A DNA stretch of 64,000 bases from Bugulina stolonifera (GCA_935421135.1 OW285195.1:5866701-5930700), one strand, 5' to 3'; positions 50,301-63,628 are shown, counted from the stretch's first letter. The notes: a model not told the origin generated them from the sequence alone. Made by a program: numbers and translations.

Positions 50301-53300
50301 AGGATGTCCAAGCAATCAGGAGCTTTCTTGGTTTTGCCAACCAATATGCAAAGTTCTCTAGTGAACTAGCAGATACCACAGCGCCCCTGAGGTCGTTGTT
50401 AGGTAAAGATGTACCTTGGCTGTGGGGTACGGAGCAGGAAAAAGCTTTTGCCACAGTCAAGAAGATATTTAAAAACGCTCCAGTGTTGGCCACATACAAT
50501 GTGGATAGAGAAACAATTGTTACAAGTGATGCCAGCAACTTTGGGCTGGGTGCAACACTGAGCCAGATTCAGCCAGACGGTACACGGCGCTTGGTAGCAG
50601 CTGCAAGTCGCTCACTGACCGAAACGGAGCAACGATATGCTGCTATAGAGAAGGAGAGTCTGCGAGTTTGCTGAGCTATGGAGAAGTTTTCCCAATATAT
50701 ATTAGGTATGAAGAATGTGCTAATAGAGACCGACCATAAACCTTTGGTAACACTCTTTGGAAACAAGTTTCTAGACAAACTACCACCACGGATCCAGGGC
50801 TTCAAGCTACATCTTCAGAGATTCCAATATTCCATGTATCATGTGAGTGGCTCAAAGACTGTTTCTGCTGATGCACTGTCAAGATATACGGTTGGAGAAC
50901 CGGAGAAAAGTGATATAGCAAGGATTGAGGAGATAGAGCACTATATGGAAGAGCTAGTAAAACCAAATGGTTCAGATCAACGCTTAGAATGTTTGAAAAG
51001 TGACCAAAGAGCAGATGAGGTATTGTCACGCGTAATTAAGTTTGTGGAAGGTGGGTGGCCAGCCTATCTTTCTTCTGAGGATGTCCTTTTGAAGCCCTAT
51101 TTTGACAGGATGGGCCTGCTCACTATGAATAAGGGATTTCTAATGCTTGGTAGCAGGTTAGTAATACCATTATCACAGAGAAGTCAGACACTGCACGATT
51201 TACACAGGGGGCACCTAGGAATCACGAAATGCCAGGCACGAGCCAGGAACAGCCTTTGGTGGCCCAATATGTCTAAAGCTATTGAGGAGATGGTAAAAAC
51301 ATGCAAAGAGTACGCCACACATGCCAATCGAACAATGGAGCCTCTGAGACCAAGTGCCACACCAGACAGGCCATGGCAGATGCTGGGGACAGACCTGCTC
51401 AACTTTAGAGGAGAGATGTATTTGGTGGTTATAGATTACTACTCGAGGTACCCTGAATTAGCTTTGCTAGGTAAATCTGACTATTCTTCAAGGAAAGTCA
51501 TTACACACTTAAAGTCGATGTTCTCGAGGCATGGCATTCCAGAGCTTCTTCTGTCAGACAATGGACCACAATATGCCAGTGAAGAATTTAGAAGTTTTGC
51601 TAAGGACTACGGATTCACTCATGTCACCAGCAGTCCTCATTATCATCGAGCTAATGGAGCTGCAGAGAAAGCAGTCCAGACTGTGAAGAAGATGCTGCTA
51701 AAAGAAGAAGACCCGTACTTGGCACTGTTAGCTTATAGAGCTTCCCCTCAGTTTGGCCTGTACTCACCATCCGAGTTACTAATGGGAAGAAAACTGAGGA
51801 CTACTGTAGTAACCCATCGTGACGACCTGATACCGAAGATGCCAGACCATGAGCTATTCAGGTCTGCTAATGATCAATATAAACGGAGAATGAAATCGGA
51901 CCATGATACAAATAAGGTCAAAGAACTACCACTGCTGATGGAAGGTGATGAGGTGAAAGACCGTGTCTCTAAGCAGCAGGGCAGGGTAAAGTATCCTTCA
52001 GATGACATGAGCCGTAGGGTTATGATGGAAACGGAGAGAGGAGGTGAACTAATAAGGAACCGATCAGATGTTGCAGTAATGCCAAGAAGAGTAACAAGAT
52101 CAGTCTCACGTAGAGAGGCATTAGAAGGTACCAATGGTAGCGTAGAGAGGTATTAGAAGGTTCCAATGATAGTGACAATTTATATTGCAGAATTGCTGAA
52201 ATGTTCTAATGATAATGACAATGTAAATTGCAGAGATACTGTAATGTTGATATCATTGTTCATTGTTATTTATAACTTAATTATGTTTGAAAACCTATAA
52301 GGGAGATGTTGTATTATTTATGTATTAAGTTGTCTTCCCTTGTATAGCTAGAAAGCTTACCTGTTGAAAGCTATTTACATGTAAGGGTCAGTTTTGAGAT
52401 AGAGCTAGAATGTATGGGTTGCAAATATAGAAGTCTTTCTAAATGATATAAATATACAACAAAGACCTTACAAACGTACCTGATATCAGAGTTGTAGAAG
52501 TCAATCATTTGAGCTGCGTGATATATATGTGTGACGTGAGATAAGTATTTTATCCAGTCTAACCATAATGGAAGACGGCTGGTGTAGAACCCACCCAGTA
52601 TCATCGCCATAACCATTGCAGTAGTTGAACTCACACAGGCAACGGGAACATTCTGGAACACAGTGCCTAGGAACCCTCCAACACTCTACAACAGATAACT
52701 CTAATATTTTAGTATACATACAAATGTATCTACAGTATTACATGTTGTTTATTCATCTGTGTCATGGTCAACCACTTGTGACTAACTATACATGTACATT
52801 CACTATGTAGCCTTGGGCCCATACTGTATTCTTACATTGGTTGCAGCACAGCAGAGGTGAAGTAGGAGAGTGTACTGTAGGAAGACCACAAAGTCTGTAT
52901 TCAAGCCTGAGATCCAGAAAGTTATGATGAAGAATATTGTAAACAGTATGAGAAGCAGTGGGATGTCAGTTGAATACTTGGCAGCGTAGTAGGCAGACAG
53001 TCTATAGTACCCTGCCAGCCTTTCCTTGTTTATAACTGTCCTGTCACTAGAAGCTATAAATAGAGAGGGATTATTGATAATCAACTGATGGTATGTGATT
53101 GTGTTGATAGTGAATGTAGACTTAACAGGATAGACTGGGAACATAGACTGAGTTACTTACCTGATAGTGTGGAAACAAGCGCGCTGTTGAAACTTGCGAA
53201 TATGTAGCAGAAGAAAATCTGTAAGGCAAACAGTAACACTGCGTTAAATAGTTGTGTCTAGACAGTGTATGATCTACATGTAGGTACAAGTATGTAGACT

Positions 53301-56300
53301 TAGCTAGAGAGTTATTGATGAAGTTTCCTTAGACTGTATGAATTCCCGTTTCATGAAATGCAACTATCACAGAGAGAAGATAACTCCACTCACCAAACCA
53401 TGTCGGTTTTCTATTTCATTTTCTATTGGCTTCACCTGAAACCAAACCATTCCAGCAAATACTCCGAGTACCACCATCTGTGCTACGTTCCACCTGCTAA
53501 GCACACTGGGATACGTCTGCTTGAAGCACCTGAATGATTTACAGATTATCAGGAATGTATGTGATGGCATAACCAGAAGAAATTGGAAACTCTAGACATA
53601 ACTGTTTCTAGCATACCCAGGCTGAGCCTATTATTCTAGCGTGCATGAAAGAGTATTTACAGTACCTTTGTAGCAGTACTGTGTATTGAATCAGAAAGCT
53701 TGACAGCCATTTTGGTTCATAATATTCCCTTTGATGTTCCATTGAAAGTTCATCAATTCCACTGTCTGCATATTAATGTGAATAGTGTTAGTAAGTTTAT
53801 GTCACTAATAGAGTAATAGTGTTAGAATATAGTAGCACATAACATATACAAACATGTAGGACTCAAGAGGTTGACTGTGACATACTATATTACATGTACA
53901 TGTTATTCAATGTCTCAGTAATTCAATACAATATACATGTATACATTGAATATTATTATCAATGCAGTGATAGAATTTAACAATCTATTCTACTGCACAA
54001 TACATGTATATATTATGCACTTTATAATAAAATTTTATTTTGGCTGCAGAATGATCTTTACTGTGCCAATCTCACAGACGTACTAAGCTTTACTTTTTTA
54101 ACCAACTATTGTGTGCATTTATGTGTAGGATATCTGGGAATAGGTTTTAAACGGTGCAAGTACCTGCTGAGCTCGTCTCCTTATCACTTATGAACTCTGT
54201 ATTCACGTAGCAGCCGATATCATTAGGAGTTGTGCCCCGGTGTAATTTCAAGTTCATTTCACTTGGTGTTGTTTTCTCATGGTTATCCAGACAATCACTA
54301 CTTGTAGAAATCACTCTTACTTTAGAATCTTTTTCATTAATGACGTCATAGAATGCTACTTCATCAGAAGTTGTGTTCTCTCTATTGTCATCTATCTGGC
54401 TGCCATTGGAGGATAACTCCCCAATACTACTAGTCTCCACATCCGTTGCCATTTTCTTTTCAAGTGTAATTTCAGATGGTGAGGGAGCATATTGGAGCTT
54501 GTGTTCGGCCATCTTCTCTGTCCAATTATTCATCAGCTCGGGCCACCTCCCTTTCCTGCCAACAATATTATTATACAAATGCAGCCATCTTACATTTGTA
54601 TAATGATATAGTACCAAGTTTACATATGATGAAATGGATATCCGATTGTTGGGCCCTGTGTTCTATGATGCAGGTAGACAGATAATGTTAACTAACTGGT
54701 AGGCTCGATCCTACCTGTCAGCATGCGCATCATAGACCACACTAAATTCTTGTATAATTGTGTAACTGCTGTAGGTCCTTTTGAAGTCATCATTATTATT
54801 ATAATTATTATATTAATAAATTCATCAGCTTTACAGTTAGGAAATTATGGGTAAAAAAATGGATTCCTGCTTCCTGTCAACCATGTGTGTTCGAACCAAG
54901 TGGTCAAAGTAATACCAAAAACTTAAAGAGCAAATGGCTTATAGCCTACATGTAGGTCCACTATACCGACCGTCTCGGTTGGCATGGCCTAGGGTTTAAG
55001 ATGCTTTCCTCTAGTCCAGACAGCCTGGGTTCGATTCCCCAGCGGTAACAAGCTGTTCAGGCTTAGGTTGACCACTCAGTTTCTGCGGATCAGGACTTAA
55101 AATAATGAAGGTCTCCTGAGTGTATTTCATCTGCTTGAAGGATAAAGATCCACCTCTGCCCTCTTCGATACAAGAGCAGCCATATCATGGCGGGGCAGGT
55201 GAAAAACGGCAGCACCAGCACTGTCTGTTCCGGCCTTGTAGCAATGCGTCACGCTGGGTTCATAGCAGGCAGTGACTGAAGAGTGGTGGTGAGAACTTGG
55301 TAAACTCACACACCAATATAAAATAAAAAGCACACCTAGCAGTGGTATAAAATACCAGCGACATACTCAGAATGGAGGGTCGCCATTTACTTACTTTGTG
55401 ATATAAGAAATAGCAACACTTGTATGGCTTCACGGAAATTTTCAAAATATTTAAAGTTCTACCCTCATTTGTTCATTTTGCTGTTTATGCCATTTGCAAA
55501 CATTACAGTATAATAGGATTACTTTCCCACAAACATTGGATTATTTCTAGCCTGGTTCTACTTACATCTGGTTCGCAGCACTTTTGATGATCTTCTCTCT
55601 AATTTCTGGAGGACCTTTGATTTGCTCCACTGAAAGTAGAACAAGTATAACAGATAACTTGTACATCTACCTTGTACTTACTACTTTCTAGGTAAGTTAA
55701 ATTTAGGCTTGTGTGTCTTCAGTGGCCAACTCTAAGTAGTTTAAACTAAAGTCAATATTGTGACAAAACTAGTTGATATTTGTACAGTTAAGCAACATGG
55801 CGGTGTTATAAACAGGTTACAGCACACTAAAAGAGTTTACTAACTTGAGATTGATGTCATATCCAGTGTTCGAAGTGAAACAAATGAGGTGGGTACACGG
55901 TGCAATCTTAGTATTGTATTAGCTATCCACTTAATCTTTAGTAGCTAAGAAATAGTGAATTAGAAAAATGAAAAAGATTATGCTCTGGTGAGATTCGGAC
56001 TCAAGGCCCTATCAAAATAAGGGTACACGCCTGCTGGCCGTATAACCACTAAAATTGAGGTGGATACACACCGTATACTCCTGCATAACCACACTTAAAA
56101 CACTGGTCATACTAATGATGCTTCATTTACACAAAATAAGACAATTTTTCCTAGAAATATACATGTACGTATGTACATGTAGTACCAGTTACAATGTAGG
56201 TATACAGCTGTATAATTACACATTGTTCACTGTATTATAAGAGATGGGTAGTGATGTGTCGATTTGATATTCTACAATGTAGCTAGCAGTAGTGCAAAAG

Positions 56301-59300
56301 AATTGACTTTCAAATCTGAGTGCAGGCCAGTATAAATAAAATCAACTATAATTTTTAATTTAAACCTCTAATATGTATAATATTATGTACTTGTAATGGA
56401 GGTTGTGTATTTATGATGATAAAGAAAACATTAAATTGAGCAAATGAAACATTTACATGTATTTTCTGCTAAATACATGCAATTATTATTATTATTATAA
56501 CCTCAATAAAAATTTGAATTTTTCTAAAACAATTTATGGAATGTGGATGCAATTCTTTTGACATTTGAAACTAGTAAGTTGGCTTCGTATCTTAGTTATG
56601 TTTAAGTTTGTTAGTGTTACACAACTAAACTCGATATTGTTGAAGCCAGAGCACTGTTTACGTAATATTATATTACGTCATTATACATAGTATCACAAGA
56701 CTTGTATACTATACAATCGTGGGGTCGGAGCCAATTATTTCTACAACTTCAAACGTGAAAATATTTGCACTCTTGAAATTGCAGACATTTTTTCCGATTG
56801 TTGGAGCTATCTAGACAAAATATTTAAGTCAGCAAGGATCAAAAAATTTTAATTTGAAATATTTTAAGATATTTAGACTTATTTCCTCTTTTTGCTCTAA
56901 AGACAAGAGAAGGCAACTTTGGGGTTGAAAATTACTACTGGGTCATGTGTCAATAGTATAAACATTCCCTGCTATAGAAAGAACTCGGCAGGTGCAACTC
57001 GTGTACAACTATGTTCATTTACATGTGGATAACGACTCTCCATCTACTCACAAACAAACTGCCGTAAACAATGATAATGTGTATTAATTAGTTGAATAAA
57101 ATCTAAGATACACCACAGACCAGAGTACAGAAGATGTCAGAGCATATCTTTGGAGTAAGAAACTGTACGACCTGATAGTCAATAATTAACCAATGAATAA
57201 CAACATACAGCTATAACTTACAGATATGATCAGCTATGTTGTAGTTAGCAGGGCAGGGTAACTCCAAATTATGGAAATGCTGTGCACAGCTCTGTGTATC
57301 TCCAAAGTAGGCAACTTGACCTTCACATAGCACAAGTAGCTTATCAAACATGTTGAATATCTGACTGGATGGCTGGTGTATAGCTACTACGACTGTTTTA
57401 CCCAACAATTTAGCAAACTCTTTCATTGTAGAACAGAGGCTATAAGCAGTCGATGAATCCAAGCCTGATGTGGGTTCCTGTAAATAAATGATAGAATATG
57501 GGCATGATGATTGCAGGAACTAGGGCTATTTCTATGCTTGCTAATGATCTAATGATAGTACATGAAAGTAGGATCTTTAATAGCTTGGGTTCCAAGCATC
57601 CCAAATTATTGAGTGGGTATGTTGGCAATATTGACTGTATAGAATAGCCAAACACAGGTTGGGAAATTACTCAAGTTCTACATACAGGTATCATAAGAAA
57701 TTTAGCCAACAAGATTGCTTATTCCAGACTAAGTCTAAAGAAAAGGTCTCGGTAGTGGTGAAATCTCCTAGTGTCTTGTAAGCAAAATGGTTACACTTTT
57801 GGTTGTACAATGCCAGTGGTCGCATAGGACTTCATCCAGCTTTTGCATATATTTTTAGATATTATTTCTATGGAAGAAGTTGAGAATAGAGGTATTACAC
57901 TGTATATATGTTCCAGTAGTGATGAATTTACTGTAACTGTAGAGAAGAATACTGCATGTATGTATATAAAGACATCATGCACCTTAGATGTCAATGGCAT
58001 CTCAAATTTAAATATTGTAATATACATGTAATTAGTTTGTCTATCCTTGGCTCCAAAACCACCAGTTTCAAAGAAAACTCAAACCAATAACATGACCCTT
58101 GAGGGCTTTATTGGTTTATAATTGAAGTTTATCCTTTCAGGTGAAACATAGTTCCCTGCTTCTACCAACCAGCATATTGACCTTTTATTCAATAATCAAA
58201 TTATCAGTCCACACAGGTAATTGAATATTTATAGTTGAAACACAAAGCAAACACTGTCTGAAAAAGAAGGGGAGGGGGTTATTTGTATTGAAAATAATAT
58301 ACCTCTCAGATAAAAAGAATTGCTTCAGAGCTGGGTTTACTGCTAAGTGTTATGTAAATATACATGTACATACATCTAACAACATCAGGGCTGGGTTGGT
58401 GAGAAGCTCACAGGCTATAGTAGTCCTCTTTTTCTCTCCACCAGAAAGTCCTCTGCTAGAATCGTCTCCAACCTCTGTAATTAAACAGGATATCAAGTCA
58501 CTTGACCTTGTGTAGATTCTACCAGCCAGAATAATAATTGATTATAATGATCTATTCAAAACACCATATCATGTAGTGTTATGACTGCTAAGATGGCTCC
58601 CCTCACATACATATACTCTACATGTCTATGCGTAATAGAATTTACCCGTAATCATGTTTAAAACTTTGATGCACTAATTTTCAGCACATTCATTGATTTA
58701 GTAGTAGTAGCAAGTAGGATGGTATTAGTACATCAACATTTGAGGCTGTAGCCAGCCCATTCACATTTTTGTAAATTTTAAATAATCCCAACAATCTATA
58801 TTATGATAAGTTGTCTTCTTTGCGTGGCTTTCATAATCTTTCGTTAAAGCTGGTAGTATGCCTATTAGATCATATGATGAGTGCCACAAACCTGTATACT
58901 AGACACTTGGCCTACTCACTTTTGCTAAATTTTTTTACAATTTTCATCAAAAATCGACAAAGTATGTCTACATGATTTTCATGGTAAGACTATCTAACAT
59001 TGTTACCAGTACTGACTTGTGTGAAGGCATTTTCTCATGTCTAGGGCATCCACTATCTCCATCACTCTTTCTCTCTTCTCAGAGGTTGGCATGGAGCCAG
59101 GAAGCCTTAGAAGTGCTGTGTACTACAAACAGATTACAGGTTAGTGTATCCTGAAGCTTCCTTGTAAACAGCAATTATAATATAGTTAGTCTAAGGACCT
59201 GAGATCAACAAAGTGAGTCAAATAAATAGGAAACACAACTCCTGCCACTTCACTATTGAACAAAGCTAGACTATTAATAGTTTTACATTATTTTGATTAC

Positions 59301-61100
59301 TGAAACATTGGACCAGAGCCATTGAGCTCTGCCAATGGCTCTGCATTGGACCAACTGGTCAGTTGCAATGTGGTCAGCTTGCTAGTTTTATAAACTATCT
59401 GTGTTCACTATAGAGTAACAGGTGACAGGCTTCTAATAAGATTAAATTACTTGTAATGAAATACCAAATACCAAGGGCTCAAATTCATCAAATGTATCTC
59501 CACATGACCACAAGTTAACAGTTTTAATGGGCGGAGGAATAATGGCTCTTGAAAGAGGATTGTTACTCACTGTAAATTACATTTTTTACATTAATGATTT
59601 TATATTTTCAGAGTTATCAGAATCTCTGTGTAAGAAGTGCTGATAGGTAAGAAGCAAATCAAAATTAAATTAATAAGGTGTATGTTTTTGATATTATTGT
59701 ACACTGTACAGTTGATAAGTATTATTATTGTAGTCAGGTTTTGCTGTATGAACGAATTAGTAAAGAGGTCCTAGAGGTACGATGTATAATGTAGGCTACA
59801 ATCTAAGCCATAAGATGCACCCAAATATTCCAACTGTAACTCACTGTTCAGGTAAAAGTGGGAGCAGGGACCTAACGCACATGTAAGTACTCATATATCG
59901 CATTCAGGTAGATATCACTTGGATTAGCCACATACAATATACATGTACTATATCTCTATGATATAGCACAACACCACCATCGTCAACTACAAACTGTCGA
60001 AACTTCAATTTATGAGTCTGGTCTACTCAAGGAAACTACAATTTACTATCAACTCACAATGCTCTGTTGTTCAACAATACCCCACTTACCCACAATGCCC
60101 CACCTACCCACACCGCTATCTACCCACAATTCCTCACTTACCCAGAGAGTCTCCCAACAAGTAAGGTTGCTGAGGAATATATCTTGCTGCAAGACATAAG
60201 ATATTCTCCTCTTCATCTGCTTACAGAGAGACTGAGAGTTTAGTGTCAGGTGACCAGAGTCCATCCCTCTTCTTCCAGCCAGTGTGTTTAGTAGAGTTGT
60301 CTTACCTGAACCTGTAAGAGATAATACCTTGATCACAGATATTGTTGGCTGGTGATTTAGGGGGTGAAAATTAGTGTTCATGCAATCATGTACATGCTCC
60401 CAAACATACAGTGGAATTATGGCATATTAGTGTGATAGATCTGTGTGTATCATTTATGGTAATACAAATGCATTCACTCAGCTAGCCTCAGATCTACAGT
60501 CTAACAAACCGGTAAGGGGAAGTTGGTGGAATATCAAACTGTAGTGTGTTAGCCAACATAGAATTGTGAGCTACAATATAATAAATATTCTGTAGCTGTT
60601 TCTTTCAAACTAATTGCTGTAAGGGTTTCAAGGTAGACACCCACTGTGAGCTGTCCTGTCACTAGCGAGTAGACACCTGCTGTGAGCTGTCTTGTCACTG
60701 GTGTTACACAGCAGGAGTTGTGTAATCTTGCTCCTAGCCCTACATAATTACCTACTATTACATGTATATAGTTTTAATACCCACTAGTTACTGTGTCAAT
60801 GTACTGGATAATTACTGTATATAGAGGAGTCTACATGCAGAATGGTAGACCATTCAGTCATCTACATGTATCTGTTGAAATCAAAATAATATAATTCAAA
60901 AAGAACACCATGGCTAGGGCCCGTGTTGGGGAGGGGCTAACAAACCTACATTACCTGAAGGTCCCATGATGGCTAACATCTCCCCTGGCTTAGCAATTCC
61001 ATATACATCCTTCAGGATATCTCTGGAGCTAATCTGAACATTTAAACTGTGGAACTTCAGCTCTTGGCCTCTGGACCAGTGGGTCGTTTTCTTTGTCTGC
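47307..61100 (-). CDS. ABCG (White-family) half-transporter, copy 2; intron 12 holds a Ty3/gypsy element; 5' coding exon not found
   Basis: Paralogue of 3103-12273 with the same intron phases. Coding exons in transcript order: 60955-61100, 60142-60311, 59017-59122, 58374-58474, 57222-57477, 55566-55629, 54164-54555, 53666-53765, 53394-53529, 53161-53218, 52836-53053, 52480-52685, 47307-47562. Exons 2-6 and 8-12 match the copy 1 lengths exactly. Exon 7 is 18 bases longer and exon 13 three bases longer. The frame is open throughout; Walker A, LSGGE, Walker B, H-loop and six hydrophobic segments are all kept. Exon 1 starts after a tttcag acceptor in phase, has CAG where copy 1 has the stop TAG, and has no suitable ATG, so an upstream coding exon is needed. 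Coding part seen: about 735 residues. Intron 12 is 4917 bases, of which 4439 are the LTR element in antisense. The gene may still work if that intron is spliced; expression is unknown. Confidence 0.87.
48023..48177 (+). repeat. 5' LTR
   Basis: 155 bp, beginning TGTTGTATTATTAATG and ending TATACAACA. It differs from the 3' LTR by five substitutions. An AT-rich ATATAAATA word lies near its 3' end. Confidence 0.95.
48178..48195 (+). other. Probable primer binding site
   Basis: TGGTGGCAGCGGTTTAAG follows the 5' LTR directly. A leading TGG, complementary to tRNA CCA ends, is expected for a tRNA-primed element. The matching tRNA was not identified. Confidence 0.5.
48215..49129 (+). pseudogene. gag-like gene of the Ty3/gypsy element, 3' end frameshifted
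   Basis: Encodes a capsid/nucleocapsid-type protein of about 304 residues. The start is the first ATG after the LTR and primer site; the open frame extends upstream into the LTR, which is unlikely to be translated. A capsid-like region is followed by a charged stretch in which LEKSE recurs four times at roughly 10-25-residue spacing. Two zinc knuckles close the protein. The first is spaced CX2CX3HX5C, slightly unusual. The second (CAKCGKSNH) lacks its last Cys in this frame; a Cys codon appears just downstream in the pol frame. A 7-base tandem duplication (AGATGTT/AGATGTG, about 49113-49126) accounts for the break. Confidence 0.8.
49122..50153 (+). pseudogene. pol part 1: protease and reverse transcriptase
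   Basis: A 343-codon frame overlapping the end of gag. An aspartic protease motif DTGA is at about residues 57-60. The reverse transcriptase fingers and palm follow, with a [13 protein letters not shown] stretch and the catalytic aspartates as HMDD near residues 322-325, in the Ty3/gypsy position but with H and M in the variable places. The frame ends early at 50153: RT sequence continues in another frame from about 50126, showing a small indel. Parts 1 and 2 must once have been one polyprotein. Confidence 0.85.
50126..50674 (+). pseudogene. pol part 2: RT thumb/connection and RNase H start
   Basis: Continues the reverse transcriptase after the frameshift. It includes FLGYVID and the [10 protein letters not shown] stretch typical of gypsy elements, then the RNase H entry [15 protein letters not shown]. 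It ends at the TGA at 50672-50674 inside RNase H. The next codons stay in the same frame, so this is a nonsense mutation and not a gene end. Confidence 0.85.
50675..52156 (+). pseudogene. pol part 3: RNase H end and integrase
   Basis: Same frame as part 2, beyond the TGA. RNase H continues through TDHKPLV and ends near ADALSR. The integrase then begins with a worn HHCC domain: the His pair (HRGH) and one Cys are present, but the second Cys of the CxxC position is replaced. The DDE core is visible as [12 protein letters not shown] and an [10 protein letters not shown] stretch supplying the Glu. A charged tail follows with no clear chromodomain. The lost Cys adds to the evidence that the copy is inactive. 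Confidence 0.85.
52299..52306 (+). other. Polypurine tract of the Ty3/gypsy element
   Basis: AAGGGAGA directly precedes the 3' LTR, as required for plus-strand priming in LTR elements. Confidence 0.75.
52307..52461 (+). repeat. 3' LTR
   Basis: 155 bp with TG...CA ends, five substitutions from the 5' LTR, followed by the AAGAC target duplication. Confidence 0.95.
54975..55045 (+). repeat. tRNA-derived SINE-like unit in ABCG copy 2 intron 6
   Basis: A box A-like TGGCATGGCCTAGGG is followed by a strong box B, GGGTTCGATTCC, at 55027-55038. The head is tRNA-like but does not form a full acceptor stem by eye. The copy 1 intron 6 is about half as long and has no such unit. Confidence 0.5.
55984..56053 (-). 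repeat. tRNA-derived SINE-like unit in ABCG copy 2 intron 5
   Basis: On the minus strand a box A-like TAGTGGTTATACGGCC (56035-56050) is followed by a box B-like GAGTCCGAATCTC (55989-56001). Spacing suits a tRNA internal promoter. The body downstream was not delimited. Confidence 0.5.
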
Positions 61101-63628
61101 CTGAAAAAACCAAGTCAGAACAGATCAGAATACTTTTTCGACAATTGATACAATTTATGAATGAGGGCATAAACAGACTTGGGAACAAGGGCTGTCTACT
61201 TGTACAATGTATGATTGAACATATAATTATGTATCCTCAAAATTTCGAAGCAACAACAATTAATGGGCATGTGTTTGATATGACATTATGCCGAATATGA
61301 TGTCATAAAATGGAGCCAGCGTGGTGACATCATCATACTATCTGATGTGAATTGACCCCTTTAGTCAACTGACGTTAATGAATCACATCATACATCAGAA
61401 TATTATAGTCTTCGCGACCTCTTGGACCGACCTAAGCTGCAAATAAAAATCCAAAATTTAAACGGCTATTTTAGCCTAGGATTTTGCTTGACTGGATAAA
61501 ACCATCTCTTGCTCATCGGCACAGCTGGGTTTCTCCCATAAAAATGGGGATTTTACTTTTGAGTTAGGCCAATATTTTTCCTACCTTGTGACTAAAACTG
61601 GCCAGAAAATTCTTGAACAAGTTGGCCTGCTCTCGAAATTTAGATGGCAAAGACACTATAATAATGTACGCCTATAATGCAAATAAGGTGAACAGAGTAC
61701 ACCTGAGTTGCTTATTTGACAATAATTTCATAAACTATTTGCGAAACGTTATTTTCCTGCTGAGGGTGGACATTCTACTTGTAGATGGATAGCAGGATGT
61801 CCTGCATAAAATTAAATTTGTTTATTTTTTATAGACTAATATTTTATTTGTTGCCACTTTTCAGTTTATTTATCATTCTGTCGGATAGCATCAGAAATTT
61901 GAATAATTAAAAATTTTGGAACGTTGATAAATTTTTGTGGTTTTATAGTGAAGTTCACAGTAAAACTCTATAGTGGAAGTTGAAAAATCTATTTTTGTTC
62001 AACTTTATTTTGGCATACATTAAAAATGGTTTAAAACTATTACTGGCTGCCATTAAAATTTGAAAAGGAGATGGACACACAATTTTGTGGCTCAGTGTAT
62101 ATGCAGATTCTACAAGGTATTACATTCAGGTTTGTCCTCTCATAAGCTGAGAGCTGAGATTAACCTGGGGCCAGTTTATATCAATTTTGTGACTTTAAAT
62201 AATTTTTTGTAAAACATTTTGCATCAGGCTTACATGTGCTAGTGAATAGGTTTTAATACACTACTAGCATCATTGGCATTTTAGCTATAGAGTTATCCTC
62301 CTTTTTCTCCTAATGTATTTTCTGTAGAGACAGAGTCTATTAGCGTTACCCTGAAAGAGGTTCAACTTCAAACAGTTCAATCTTGGCATGGGCTGTGTTT
62401 GTGAAATTTAATATCTGCTGGAAAAGTTATGTCCAAAGTTCACAAAAAAGATAATATAATATTGGCTCAAAATTGAAAATAATCTATCAGAGAATTTAAT
62501 TTTAAACTTATGACTTCCTGTAATAACGGATCTACTACACCATGCTGTTTGATACCATAGCTGCACCAGTCCTTTTGACAAGAGGATGATAGTGCAGGAT
62601 TTGTGATATCATAAATATAATGAGATCACTTACCAGTCAACTACACTCAAACAGGTATAATAGGAAAGTAAGTAATTATATAAATTGACCCTACATCAAA
62701 TACATGTACATGTAGGTTTGGGCACCACATGACCTGCACTGACAGTCGAAAATTGTAAACTTACATGATGGTACTATGCTACCAGTATATAATTTATAGC
62801 CAATAGGAAGTGAATCACCCTACCATCAGCTGTGAATTATGTGAATGAATAAAGGTAACAGAGTCGTTGCCCCCCATCACCTACTTGACATTAGCATTTA
62901 CTATCAACAGCTCTGTGTACAATACATGATTGTATGTTTTACACACTAGAATATAAAAGCGTTGTACCAGTAAGAGATAGGTCTCTCGACCTGACATCTG
63001 GTGGCCCTGCAGGCTCTGCTTAATATAGTGTGGTAACTGTTTGCTACCATATTTGATTGGCGGGTATCGTATTCGACAGAGTGAAATACATGCGCTGTCA
63101 CAGAGAGTTTGCTTTTAGAAAAATATTTTAGTACTAAGTGTGTCCCATTTACAGTCATGTGAACATGTAATTCTAGTCCCATTGCAGCAGTTTTTCGACC
63201 ATAAGATACTCTATATTATCATATTTGGTGTTACATAATAGCTGGGAATTTCCTTAAACCTTTGAACAATTTTAATTGTCTTGGCCTTTGATAGATGTCT
63301 ATTATAGTGACCTTCTGTTTGATCTGACAGTAGCTACTGACCATAATAACATTAGACAAACAAGGATCCAAGGGCATCAAAATTTATCCTGCTATCACAC
63401 TGAACAGTTTAGACATGTAGGAACAGATGATGATATCTCTACATTGATTGTTTACTTTGGAATGCATTCCATGTTCAAAATGTTCAAACCCTTTGAAGTT
63501 TTAAAAATAAAATAAATGAGCAAATCATTTGTTTCTCTGCTAGCAAATAGATCCTACAAAAGATCCTGTTGCTGCTGTTGTTGTTACTGTCATGGAAAAC
63601 ATATTGTATTGAAATTAAAATTTTACAC
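61101..63628. other. Region upstream of ABCG copy 2, no exon recognised
   Basis: The missing first coding exon of copy 2 should be here or beyond the window, but no short frame with the right donor could be singled out. Dispersed inverted words such as CATCATACTATCTGATGTG and CACATCATACATCAG occur near 61335-61400. Confidence 0.4.

Larger units (their letters stand above)
48023..52461 (+). mobile_element. Decayed Ty3/gypsy LTR retrotransposon (4.44 kb) in ABCG copy 2 intron 12
   Basis: Two 155-bp LTRs with TG...CA ends flank gag and pol genes in the order protease, reverse transcriptase, RNase H, integrase, which is the Ty3/gypsy order. The 5-bp target-site duplication AAGAC lies at 48018-48022 and 52462-52466. 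The LTRs differ at 5 of 155 positions, with no indels. The element runs opposite to its host gene. The reading frames are broken in at least three places (near 49110-49125, near 50125, and at the TGA at 50672), and no envelope gene is seen, so this copy should not move by itself. The same intron in copy 1 is uninterrupted. Confidence 0.95.

Noticed and set aside
54975..55045. Possible functional tRNA gene
   Set aside because: Box B is good, but box A is imperfect and no acceptor stem pairs by eye; a SINE head fits better.
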